A DNA stretch of 64,000 nt from an uncultured Lachnospiraceae bacterium. Its GTDB lineage: Bacteria; Bacillota; Clostridia; Lachnospirales; Lachnospiraceae. Positions 34,518 through 41,812 of this stretch are shown here, in pieces. The DNA lies in contig CATLGV010000003.1 of NCBI GenBank assembly GCA_949948735.1, positions 124,001 through 188,000 on the forward strand, given 5' to 3'. The notes below the pieces were generated by a model. It ran no database searches. It saw only the letters and a program-made list of their open reading frames with translations, and had not been told where the DNA came from. How positions within the stretch are numbered: the stretch's first letter is position 1; each line of letters opens with the position of its first letter. A program made the position numbers and the translations under genes.

Positions 34518-36422
34518 TCAAAACGCTTCCCTGTGCTGGATACTCTTACGCCGGTACATCTCTTCATCCGCCTTTTTCAGGCACTCCGCCAGCTGCAGCT
34601 TGTCATCGGGCCCTATCAGCACAAAGCCCACGCCGGCCCGCAGCGCATAAGGCAGCCGCAGCTCCTCCGCCCTGGCCTGCAGCTGCGCTTCAATCCGCGC
34701 CGCAAGCTGCGCCGGCTGGGACGAATCCGCGCATGGGCCGGCCGCCATAAACTCGTCCCCGCCATAGCGCAGGGCGACCCATTCCGCAGGAAGCGTCTCC
34801 TTCAATACGGCGGCCACCGTGCAAATCGCCAGATCCCCGTGAGAATGGCCGTAACGGTCGTTAATCAGCTTCATCCGGTTAATATCGATGAACATCAACG
34901 CACAGCTCCTGCCTGCGCTGTGGCTGCTCTCCAGCAGCGGATATGCCAGCTTTTCACACGCCATACGGTTATAAATGCCGGTCAGGGAATCCGTAATCGA
35001 AAGCCGCTCCAGTTCTTTGTACATGTCCTCCAGCTTCAGGCTCTGTCTTACCCGCTCTAAATTCAGCTTCAGATTCGTCATCCATGTGTTCAGAGTGTAA
35101 TCGTACAGCATGGGAATCTCGTTTCCGAACGCAATATAACCGTAGCGCTCATTTTTCCTGTATAACGGCAGAAAAATATACACGTGTGAAAATGCGCTCT
35201 CCCCGTCATAATCCGGCACCAGCTTCCTGGTCTGAAAACGCGCACGCTCCATGACGCACCCGTCGGACACGCCGCAAATGAGGTCGGACGTATCGCTGTA
35301 GCCCTCGCAGGACAGCGGCTCGTTGTCCTTCAGGGAAGAGAAAAACCGTTCGTCAAGGCACAGATACATTCTGTGAATCCCATACTCCTGCTGATCCTTC
35401 CAGAATTCGCCCAGCATTTGGTGAAGCTCGTCCTCCGTCCTTATATCGGACATATATTCCGCCATCCCGCACATGCGCCCTGCCAGATACACATTGTCCA
35501 CAAGCCGGTTGTATCCTGTGCCGCTGCCCTCACGCAGCCGTCTTATCGTCTCCCTGCAGGGCTCACAGCCGCAGCTTTCCGCCACGGACGCCCTTGTCGG
35601 AATCATCCGGCGCCGCAAGGTCTCCTTCCCCCCGATACGATTCAGAAGCTGGCACAGTCCCTGATATCCGATATGCTCCCAGCTGCGGTCTACGGACGCC
35701 AGCATCGGAGAAAACGCCACGCCCGACAGCAGCCGGTCATATCCGGTCACCCGAATCTGCTCCGGCACGTTGATTCCCCTTTTTGCCAAAAGCGCGCATA
35801 CTCCCATCGCCATAACATCGTTGGCGCACATTACCGCGTCGGGAAGCTCCCCGTGCCCGTCCAGCCACGTCTCCAAAGCTGCCTGCGCCGTATCATAGCT
35901 CCAGCTGCCGCAAAGGACGTCTTCCTCCCTGAGGATAAGCCCCGCCTCCCGCATCGCATCCGCAACCGCCTGCCTGCGGATATTGCTCTCCGCGTTTTCT
36001 CCGGGACCGCTCATATAGAGGATTTTTTGCACGCCATGCCGTTCCAGCAAGTGCCTGGCCAGCTCAAACATCCCGCTGTAGTTATCCGTCCCCAGGTAGT
36101 CCATTCCCTCCAGCTCATATTCCAGGCTTACCGCAGGCACGCGGCTTGCCCTGACCTGTTCCTGAAGATACTGAAATTCCCACGGCAAATGAAACGTATT
36201 CGCCAAAAGAAGAACGCCGTCAAAATCGTCAAGCCTGGGCAGCGTGAAAATATTGGTCTCGCCCGTCTGCGTAAAGCTGTCCGCCCCTTCCTCCGAGGAA
36301 TAGTCCACAAACAGGAAAATATCCACATTGTTTTCTACCGCGCATCTGCGGACGCCGCCCATAACCATCCGCAGATATTCATTACTCCACCCGTTTCCAA
36401 AAACCGCTATTTTTCTCTTCAT
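34518..36422 (-). CDS. LacI-like sugar-sensor domain fused to GGDEF diguanylate cyclase
   Basis: A 634-residue cytosolic protein. Residues about 3-270 are a LacI/periplasmic-binding-protein sensor fold (VFGNGWSNEYLRMVMGGV, PDAVMCANDVMAMGV, VTGYDRLLSG) but the DNA-binding helix-turn-helix that LacI proteins carry is absent. A GAF-like middle (about 310-440) and a short coiled segment lead to a GGDEF domain (about 460-634) with ITDSLTGIYNR, NDRYGHSHGD and intact RYGGDEF (554-558). It lacks an RxxD inhibitory site. It therefore should make c-di-GMP in response to a cytosolic sugar or protein. It is the first gene of the GH8-GH43 transcription unit, divergent from an AraC gene. Confidence 0.85.
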   Translation of the reverse strand: MKRKIAVFGNGWSNEYLRMVMGGVRRCAVENNVDIFLFVDYSSEEGADSFTQTGETNIFTLPRLDDFDGVLLLANTFHLPWEFQYLQEQVRASRVPAVSLEYELEGMDYLGTDNYSGMFELARHLLERHGVQKILYMSGPGENAESNIRRQAVADAMREAGLILREEDVLCGSWSYDTAQAALETWLDGHGELPDAVMCANDVMAMGVCALLAKRGINVPEQIRVTGYDRLLSGVAFSPMLASVDRSWEHIGYQGLCQLLNRIGGKETLRRRMIPTRASVAESCGCEPCRETIRRLREGSGTGYNRLVDNVYLAGRMCGMAEYMSDIRTEDELHQMLGEFWKDQQEYGIHRMYLCLDERFFSSLKDNEPLSCEGYSDTSDLICGVSDGCVMERARFQTRKLVPDYDGESAFSHVYIFLPLYRKNERYGYIAFGNEIPMLYDYTLNTWMTNLKLNLERVRQSLKLEDMYKELERLSITDSLTGIYNRMACEKLAYPLLESSHSAGRSCALMFIDINRMKLINDRYGHSHGDLAICTVAAVLKETLPAEWVALRYGGDEFMAAGPCADSSQPAQLAARIEAQLQARAEELRLPYALRAGVGFVLIGPDDKLQLAECLKKADEEMYRRKSIQHREAF

Positions 36423-36448
36423 GTACGCTGCATCTCTCCTCTTATTTC

Positions 36449-36477
36449 ATTATATTTTTCCTGTTTTACCGTCACAA
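36449..36477 (-). promoter_or_regulatory. Promoter of the GGDEF-GH8-GH43 operon
   Basis: TTGTGA (36477-36472), 17-base spacer, TATAAT (36454-36449) on the minus strand, 26 bases before the start codon. Confidence 0.65.
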
Positions 36478-36513
36478 TGACCTTTACTCACTTTTTTTTG
36501 ACTTATCCTCCGA

Positions 36514-36542
36514 TTGCAATTCTGCGTGCAATTTGCTATACT
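36514..36542 (+). promoter_or_regulatory. Promoter of the second AraC gene
   Basis: TTGCAA (36514-36519), 17-base spacer, TATACT (36537-36542). Three TTGCAA/TGCAA copies cluster at 36514-36550, which may be a regulator site. Confidence 0.6.
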
Positions 36543-36594
36543 CATTGCAACAGCAATGATCCACACCAAAGCGGAAGCTTCGACTGGAGGAATT

Positions 36595-37416
36595 ATGAAT
36601 TATATTCATTTTACCGGATACGACGCCGTCCATTCCGGCAGCTTCGTGTTTAACATCCCGGACGGCTATGACTGTTACCTTTTGGTCATCACCAGTACGC
36701 CCGCCAGATTCTATATCGACGGCACGGTCACGCAATACCCGGCCCACCATGCCATTCTCTATCCCCCCCGCCATAAGATCTGGTATGCCGCCGGCACGGA
36801 CCGGTATGAAAACGACTGGCTCCGCTTCTCGTCCGACGAATCGTTTGTGCGCAATTTCCCCCTTTTAGGGCGTCCGTTTCCGGTATCGGACCCCGACTAC
36901 TGCCACCGGCTTTTCCAGCTGCTGACATGGGAGACTTCCCTTGAGGCCGGCGCCTCCAAAGCGTACCGTCATATTATCACAAGCGCTCACGCCAACTCCG
37001 GCGCCATACAGGACAATCCGGTTCTCTCCCAGCTTTTGCGCATTTTGTTTTTCAAGCTTCGCGACGACGTATTGAACCACACCGCCTCCGCGCACGACCA
37101 TGAGCTTCTGGCGCTGCGCAGACAGATTTCCAGCAATCCCCAGCTGTCGTGGAATATCCGGGAAATGGCGCAGCAGCTTCATATGAGCATGGGTCATCTG
37201 CAGCTGCTCTACAAGCAAAAGTTCGGCGTCTCCTGCATGGATGACGTAATCGATTTCCGCCTCCGCAAGGCGCAGGACCTTCTCATCTACACAGAGCACA
37301 GCATCGCAGAGGTGGCCGAACAGTGCGGTTATAAAAATGTGGAGCACTTCTACCGGCAGTTCCGCAAATATACCGGCATCGCACCCGGAAAGTTTAAAAA
37401 AGGAATTCATCAATGA
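36595..37416 (+). CDS. AraC family transcriptional regulator
   Basis: A 273-residue regulator. The N-terminal cupin-like arm (about 1-150) is AraC type (DGTVTQYPAHHAILYPPRHK), and the C-terminal double helix-turn-helix (about 180-270) has IREMAQQLHMSMGHLQLLYK and IAEVAEQCGYKNVEHFYRQF. ATG 36595 with GGAGG four bases upstream is preferred over a longer reading that would begin inside the promoter. Divergent from the GGDEF-GH8-GH43 operon, so it is the likely direct regulator of the xylan locus. The tRNA-Pro promoter begins 15 bases after its stop, and there is no terminator before it. Confidence 0.9.
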   Translation: MNYIHFTGYDAVHSGSFVFNIPDGYDCYLLVITSTPARFYIDGTVTQYPAHHAILYPPRHKIWYAAGTDRYENDWLRFSSDESFVRNFPLLGRPFPVSDPDYCHRLFQLLTWETSLEAGASKAYRHIITSAHANSGAIQDNPVLSQLLRILFFKLRDDVLNHTASAHDHELLALRRQISSNPQLSWNIREMAQQLHMSMGHLQLLYKQKFGVSCMDDVIDFRLRKAQDLLIYTEHSIAEVAEQCGYKNVEHFYRQFRKYTGIAPGKFKKGIHQ

Positions 37417-37431
37417 TTTTAATTTAACGCA

Positions 37432-37460
37432 TTGACATTTACCGCGCAAATAGGTATAAT
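37432..37460 (+). promoter_or_regulatory. Consensus promoter of tRNA-Pro
   Basis: Perfect TTGACA (37432-37437) and TATAAT (37455-37460) with a 17-base spacer, 17 bases before the tRNA. This is the strongest sigma-A promoter in the window. Confidence 0.9.
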
Positions 37461-37477
37461 AACTTTTGTCAGCAAAA

Positions 37478-37552
37478 CGGGGTGTGGCTCAGTTTGGCTA
37501 GAGCGCCACCTTAGGGAGGTGGAGGCCGCAAGTTCGAATCTTGTCACTCCGA
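37478..37552 (+). tRNA. tRNA-Pro (anticodon AGG)
   Basis: A full cloverleaf: acceptor CGGGGTG/CACTCCG with one G-T pair, D stem GCTC/GAGC, anticodon stem CCACC/GGTGG around the seven-base loop TTAGGGA, T stem GCAAG/CTTGT around TTCGAAT, and discriminator A. The anticodon is 37513-37515, AGG, reading CCU proline codons; G37 follows as in other tRNA-Pro species. CCA is not encoded. A34 would need deamination to inosine by TadA to read CCC or CCA as well. Confidence 0.9.
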
Positions 37553-37568
37553 TTTGTCTTAAACAGGG

Positions 37569-37607
37569 AACACCGCAGAATCCTTTGATTCTGCGGTGTT
37601 TCTTTTT
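37569..37607 (+). terminator. Terminator of tRNA-Pro
   Basis: Fourteen-base-pair stem AACACCGCAGAATC/GATTCTGCGGTGTT with a four-base loop, followed by TCTTTTT. It ends 3 bases before the convergent pyrophosphatase stop and may also help end that message. Confidence 0.9.
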
Positions 37608-37609
37608 CC

Positions 37610-39277
37610 TTATTTCTCCCACTGCTGCAGCACCGACACGAATGCCGGTATCAGCTGCTTCTTTCTTGAAACCAGATTTTTCAGCTCGATTTTGCGCTGG
37701 CGTTTAGAAGGGCGGAACGCCTCTCTGGCAAGCTCCTCCGCGCGCTCCCCGCAGCAAATCAGCTCCGTCTTCTCGTACACGATATTCGTAAGCATGAAAA
37801 AGCACATGTCGATGTTCATCTCCGGCAGATGCTCTCTGATATACGGCACAATTTTTTCCTTAATCTCATCGAGCTCTATGCTGTTCATGGAATTAATCTG
37901 CCCTACGCCAAACTCAAAGCCGTTGACGGAGAAGGTCTTATAATCCTGATGGAAGATCTCGTCGGCATTCTTATCGCCCAGATTGCTGCCTGCGCCGAAC
38001 ATATCAATCGCAAATTCTTCAAGCTCCACGCCGCAGATCTCCGACAGACGCCCGGCCGCCGCCCTGTCAAGCTCGGTAACGGTGGGCGAATGAAACATCA
38101 GCGTATCCGATATAATCGCCGCCATCATCAATCCCGCAATATTCTTCGGAATCTCCACCCCGTTCTCCTGATACATCTGATAAATGATTGTCGCCGTACA
38201 GCCAAGCGGCTGATTGCGGAAAAATACCGGCGACACGGTTTCGAGCGTGCCGATTCTGTGATGATCGATAATCTCGAGAATGTCCGCCGCCTCTATCCCG
38301 TCCACTGTCTGGGAAAGCTCATTGTGATCAACAAGAATCAGGCTTTTCCTCCTCAGATTCAATAATGTGCGGCGCGAAATCATCCCCACATAATTCTCCT
38401 CCTCATCCAGCACCGGAAAATCGTGGTAGCGCTTCTTCTTCATAATCGCACGGATGTCCTCTGTCTTGTCCGTAATCTTGAAGGTGGTAAGCTTTTCCTT
38501 CTTCATAAAATACCCAATCGGCATGCTCTGGTTGATCAGTCTTGCGACCGTATATGTATCATATGGCGTATTGATAATGATGCAATTGTGCTCCTTTGCA
38601 AAAATCTGGATGGTCTTGGACACCTTTGCGCCCATGGTAATCACCACGCAGGAAGCCCCCATCTCGATTGCGCAAAGCTGCGTCTCGTATCGGTTCCCCA
38701 ATATTACCATATCGCCGGGATGAATATAGTCCTCCAGCACATCGGGATTTGCCGTGGCAATCACGACCTCTCCGCTGTCAAAAAACGCGTTCTCGTCGCC
38801 GACAATCATCTCCGCCTCCAGCGTCTCCAGAATATTCCGATAGGAGGTCTTTGCCGTCGACAGGATACAGTTGTCATATACATCCATATAAGCGGTCGCT
38901 ATATCGCCAAGCGAAATAATCCCCGTAAGCCTGCCGCCGTCAAGAACCGGCAGCGTCACATCCCCTCTGTCGCGCATCAGATTCCATGCCTTTTTCAGGG
39001 AAACGTCATCCGTCACGCCCTCCACATCATTTATGTCGATGTCCCTTGCGTCCGTCATCACATCGTGAAGATACAGCGGCGGCTCCGCATGAAAGGCGTT
39101 CAGTACATACTGTGTCTCCTGATTGACCTGTCCCGCCCGCGCAGGAACATAGCGCAGCGTGTTGTCGCAGATATTCTTCAAATACGCGTAGGCAATCGCG
39201 GAACAAATCGAATCCGTGTCCGGATTTTTGTGCCCCACAATATAAACCTGCCGTTTACCATTCTCTGCAAATTCCAT
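37610..39277 (-). CDS. ppaC: Manganese-dependent inorganic pyrophosphatase with regulatory CBS-DRTGG insert
   Basis: A 555-residue family-II pyrophosphatase hydrolysing PPi to phosphate. The DHH domain motifs are clear: VGHKNPDTDSICSAIAYAYL at the start, DHNELSQ and DHHRIG in the middle, and a DHHA2 domain at the C-terminus (SRKKQLIPAFVSVLQQWEK). Between the first strands and the DHH core lie a CBS domain (about 65-120), a DRTGG domain and a second CBS (about 240-295, KKRYHDFPVLDEEENYVGMI), the nucleotide-regulated CBS-PPase form of Clostridia. ATG 39277 with GGGAGG is correct because the longer reading would overlap the promoter at 39342-39370. Confidence 0.92.
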   Translation of the reverse strand: MEFAENGKRQVYIVGHKNPDTDSICSAIAYAYLKNICDNTLRYVPARAGQVNQETQYVLNAFHAEPPLYLHDVMTDARDIDINDVEGVTDDVSLKKAWNLMRDRGDVTLPVLDGGRLTGIISLGDIATAYMDVYDNCILSTAKTSYRNILETLEAEMIVGDENAFFDSGEVVIATANPDVLEDYIHPGDMVILGNRYETQLCAIEMGASCVVITMGAKVSKTIQIFAKEHNCIIINTPYDTYTVARLINQSMPIGYFMKKEKLTTFKITDKTEDIRAIMKKKRYHDFPVLDEEENYVGMISRRTLLNLRRKSLILVDHNELSQTVDGIEAADILEIIDHHRIGTLETVSPVFFRNQPLGCTATIIYQMYQENGVEIPKNIAGLMMAAIISDTLMFHSPTVTELDRAAAGRLSEICGVELEEFAIDMFGAGSNLGDKNADEIFHQDYKTFSVNGFEFGVGQINSMNSIELDEIKEKIVPYIREHLPEMNIDMCFFMLTNIVYEKTELICCGERAEELAREAFRPSKRQRKIELKNLVSRKKQLIPAFVSVLQQWEK

Positions 39278-39341
39278 ATTCAGCCTCCCGTTCAACGCGG
39301 CCCGCAGCCCTGCCGCGCATGCTTGTTTCTCTACTAAGTTC

Positions 39342-39370
39342 ATCCTACCGATAAAAGAAAGCAATGTCAA
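39342..39370 (-). promoter_or_regulatory. Promoter of the pyrophosphatase gene
   Basis: TTGACA (39370-39365), 17-base spacer and TAGGAT (39347-39342) on the minus strand. Confidence 0.75.
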
Positions 39371-39388
39371 CACATTTTGCCAAAAGTA

Positions 39389-39418
39389 TTGATTCTGTCA
39401 CTACCTATATAGTATAAT
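39389..39418 (+). promoter_or_regulatory. Promoter of the small 67-residue gene
   Basis: TTGATT (39389-39394), 18-base spacer, TATAAT (39413-39418), back to back with the pyrophosphatase promoter. Confidence 0.6.
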
Positions 39419-39450
39419 ATGTTATGTAACCTTACTAAGGAGAAATATTT

Positions 39451-39654
39451 ATGGATAATTTAAAACCCGAAAGAATAGACGCAATGCGGCTAAAAGATAT
39501 TATCTCACAGCTATCCGACATTATCTATCTGTTATGCGATGCCAAGGGACATGACAGCTCTGTTATTCTCAAACAGTTCACAAACTTATCGGATAAGGAA
39601 TATGATTGTCTGAATATCAATCGTTCATCCAATCCCTTCAGTGAGTTTAAATGA
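39451..39654 (+). CDS. Small hypothetical protein, 67 residues
   Basis: A 67-residue protein with no recognised domain. The first 40 residues are predicted helical (RIDAMRLKDIISQLSDIIYLL), and there is one Cys near residue 29 and another near 53. The gene is credible because it has a promoter with TATAAT, an AAGGAG ribosome site 8 bases before ATG, and a terminator just after its stop: a complete monocistronic unit. A DNA- or protein-binding helper is possible, but nothing identifies a function. Confidence 0.65.
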   Translation: MDNLKPERIDAMRLKDIISQLSDIIYLLCDAKGHDSSVILKQFTNLSDKEYDCLNINRSSNPFSEFK

Positions 39655-39680
39655 AGTATGCCGCCTCTATTCCACGAAAA

Positions 39681-39714
39681 GAACCCGGACGGGCCTGCCT
39701 GTCCGGGTTCTTTG
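39681..39714 (+). terminator. Terminator of the small gene
   Basis: Stem GAACCCGGAC/GTCCGGGTTC with a ten-base loop, then TTTGTG. It ends 24 bases before the convergent DUF6465 stop. Confidence 0.7.
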
Positions 39715-39737
39715 TGATTATTGGTATGACTTCTTAC

Positions 39738-40352
39738 TTAAAAGATGCTGGTACCTGACGCATAGCCGTCGATTACATAATAAACCATGTTTTCCTCCGG
39801 CTTTATGTACAGCTCAACATTCTTGACCGCAGCCGCAGAATTACCTTCCGCCACATAAGCAGCCTTTACCTTCTCGATCAGATCGTCAACATTCACATTG
39901 TTGCCGTGAAACTGAATCTCAATCCGCTTGGACGGCTCCTTTGCCGCTGCCTTCGCAGGCGCTTTTGCCGCCGTCTTTGCAGCTGCAGGCTTAGCTGCCT
40001 TTGCAGGCGCCTTCGGCTCTGCCTTCTTTGTCTCTGCAGGCTTCTTCTCCTCAGCCGGCTTTACCTCCTGCGCTGCCTCCGCGACCTTTGCCGCGCTTAC
40101 TGCTTTTACCGCCGCTTCCTTTTTCTCAACGGGCTTCTTTGTTACTGTTTTCTTTTCTACTGTTTTTTTCACAATTAACCTCTCCTGCTCTAAATCCTCT
40201 ACTCTCATTTGTCCCGACACGATCTCTTTCTCCTGCACCGCGGCCTGCTTTTCTGCCGCAATCGCCTTTGCGACCGCTTTCTTCACAGAAGCTGCTGGTG
40301 CCGCAGACGGTGTCTCGACAACCTTATCTCCTAATCCGCCAGCATCTTTCAT
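39738..40352 (-). CDS. DUF6465 family protein with Lys/Ala-rich linker
   Basis: A 204-residue protein in three parts: an Ala/Lys-rich N-terminus (about 1-60), a long repetitive Lys/Ala/Pro/Glu segment (about 60-125, with repeats such as KKPAETKKAEPKAPAKAAK) and a compact C-terminal domain of about 75 residues (KRIEIQFHGNNVNVDDLIEK ... VYYVIDGYASGTSIF) that matches DUF6465. The linker resembles histone-H1-like tails and would be highly basic and disordered, so nucleic-acid binding is possible. No function is established. ATG 40352 is preferred because GGGAGGG is six bases upstream; the ATG at 40358 abuts that site. Confidence 0.75.
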   Translation of the reverse strand: MKDAGGLGDKVVETPSAAPAASVKKAVAKAIAAEKQAAVQEKEIVSGQMRVEDLEQERLIVKKTVEKKTVTKKPVEKKEAAVKAVSAAKVAEAAQEVKPAEEKKPAETKKAEPKAPAKAAKPAAAKTAAKAPAKAAAKEPSKRIEIQFHGNNVNVDDLIEKVKAAYVAEGNSAAAVKNVELYIKPEENMVYYVIDGYASGTSIF

Positions 40353-40443
40353 GGACATCCCTCCCACGCTATATGTTTTCCATATACTCCATATCAAGAC
40401 TCATTCCAAGTCGGGAAACAACATTAATATTTTATACATTCCT

Positions 40444-40472
40444 AGAATAACACATCACAGACATTATTTCAA
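40444..40472 (-). promoter_or_regulatory. Promoter of the DUF6465 gene
   Basis: TTGAAA (40472-40467), 17-base spacer, TATTCT (40449-40444). Together with the terminator at 40545-40578 this is what the 301-base gap 40353-40653 contains; no RNA gene was recognised. Confidence 0.6.
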
Positions 40473-40544
40473 TTTGATTATGCAAACTTTATGAAATAAT
40501 ATCAATTTTTCCCTTTTTTTTCGGGAATTGCTCATAAGTATTCA

Positions 40545-40578
40545 CAAAAAAATACGGCTTTTGACGAAGCTTCCGTAT
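40545..40578 (-). terminator. Minus-strand terminator lying beyond the opposing DUF378 gene
   Basis: Stem ATACGG/CCGTAT with inner CTT/AAG pairs, followed on the minus strand by seven T. No minus-strand gene ends nearby; the only candidate is hflC, whose message would run antisense through DUF378 to reach it. Confidence 0.55.
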
Positions 40579-40653
40579 GCTTTATCCGAATCCGGTGCAT
40601 ACTAAAGCAAAGAAGGAAGCTCTTTTTCCTTCTGAAAACAAGGAGGGGTTACT

Positions 40654-40872
40654 ATGCACAATAAATTTTTAGATTGTATCGCATTAACCATAGCCATTGT
40701 CGGCGCTGTCAACTGGGGACTTATCGGATTTTTTGATTTTAATCTGGTCGCAACCGTATTTGGCAGCATGTCATGGCTGTCACGTATCATTTATGCACTG
40801 GTCGGCATATGCGGTCTCTACCTCATATTATTCTATACGCGTCTGGGCGAATCCGCCGGTGAAGCGTCATAA
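40654..40872 (+). CDS. DUF378 family small membrane protein
   Basis: A 72-residue membrane protein of the DUF378 family (YuzA-like). Two membrane helices (about 5-30 and 42-64) are joined by a short loop. The conserved IVGAVNWGLIGFFDFNLV block marks the family. A strong AAGGAGG ribosome site lies 9 bases before the ATG. Function is unknown; small size and two helices suggest an envelope accessory protein. It is flanked by a good terminator on its 3' side and transcribed opposite to hflC. Confidence 0.88.
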   Translation: MHNKFLDCIALTIAIVGAVNWGLIGFFDFNLVATVFGSMSWLSRIIYALVGICGLYLILFYTRLGESAGEAS

Positions 40873-40891
40873 ATCCAGCCGGTACACAGGT

Positions 40892-40939
40892 CCGCGCATG
40901 CCAGAAGCATTGGGCATGCGCGGTTTTATTTATTATTTT
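40892..40939 (+). terminator. Terminator of DUF378
   Basis: Eleven-base-pair stem CCGCGCATGCC/GGCATGCGCGG followed by TTTTATTTATTATTTT on the plus strand, ending 5 bases before the hflC stop. Confidence 0.9.
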
Positions 40940-40944
40940 ATATA

Positions 40945-41811
40945 TTAATAGAAGATCTGTGTAATCGGCGAGCTCTTGTCAAGTATGATTGTTTTGTCCC
41001 CGCCTGCGATTGAATTCTTCAGTGCGTCCAGACTTCTCGTAAAGCTGTAGAAATCCGCCCGAAGCTCGTCATTGTACGCGGCCGACATAATCTCCATGTA
41101 CTGTGCTTCCCCCTCCGCTTTCAAAATCTCGGCGTTTTTCTCGGCCTCCGAAATCAAAAGCGCAATCTCCTTGTCCGTCGTATTCCGAATCATCTGCGCC
41201 TCAGAATTGCCCTCTGCCGTATAGGTCGCGGCAATGTTCTCCCGCTCGGAAATCATTCGCTCGAACACGGCGTCCTTGTTGTCTTCAGGCAGATCCAGCA
41301 GCTTGATTTCCACTGTAGTGATCTCAATCCCGTACTGGCTTACGGAGCTTGTCACGTTTGCCATAATCAGGTTGGTCAGCTCCTGTCCCCGCGCCGCGAT
41401 AATGTCCGCCTGCGTCATGCTGCTGATTACGTTCTTTATGGCGTTGTATACCGCAACATTAATCCTGCCCTCCGCATTGACCGACGATGTGTTCAGCGTC
41501 TGCGCAAACACCTTGGGATCCGTCACGCGCCAAAGCACAAAGCTGTCGACAATCATGGACTTTTTGTCCTTTGTGATGACGTCGGATTTCGCAATGTCAT
41601 AGAGCAGCAGCTCCTTGGTCACAGTTCCCTTTTCCTGTACAAACGGTATCTTGAAATACAGCCCCGGCTCCGAGATTACCCGCTCAATCCTGCCAAACTC
41701 GCGGATAAGCCCGTACTGGTTTTCCTTTATCACAAACGCGGAATTCATAAGGACAATAACTGCTGCCAGTAGAACGGCCGCTATACCGATTCTGCTAAAT
41801 GTCTTTTTCAC
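40945..41811 (-). CDS. hflC: Membrane protease regulator HflC
   Basis: A 288-residue SPFH-domain protein that forms a large membrane complex with HflK around the FtsH protease. It has one N-terminal membrane segment (about 5-24, GIAAVLLAAVIVLMNSAFVI), then the SPFH domain (QYGLIREFGRIERVISEPGLYFKIP) and a long helical region (NIAATYTAEGNSEAQMI ...). It starts at GTG 41811, 1 base after the hflK stop, with AGGAGG upstream. An ATG-started longer version would overlap hflK extensively. No ftsH gene is in the window. Co-transcribed with hflK, and probably with pepD and the EAL gene. Confidence 0.9.
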   Translation of the reverse strand: MKKTFSRIGIAAVLLAAVIVLMNSAFVIKENQYGLIREFGRIERVISEPGLYFKIPFVQEKGTVTKELLLYDIAKSDVITKDKKSMIVDSFVLWRVTDPKVFAQTLNTSSVNAEGRINVAVYNAIKNVISSMTQADIIAARGQELTNLIMANVTSSVSQYGIEITTVEIKLLDLPEDNKDAVFERMISERENIAATYTAEGNSEAQMIRNTTDKEIALLISEAEKNAEILKAEGEAQYMEIMSAAYNDELRADFYSFTRSLDALKNSIAGGDKTIILDKSSPITQIFY

Positions 41812-41812
41812 C

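Noticed and set aside
37478-37552. Possible integration site at the tRNA gene
   Set aside because: No integrase gene, no direct repeat of the tRNA 3' end and no change of gene content typical of an island.
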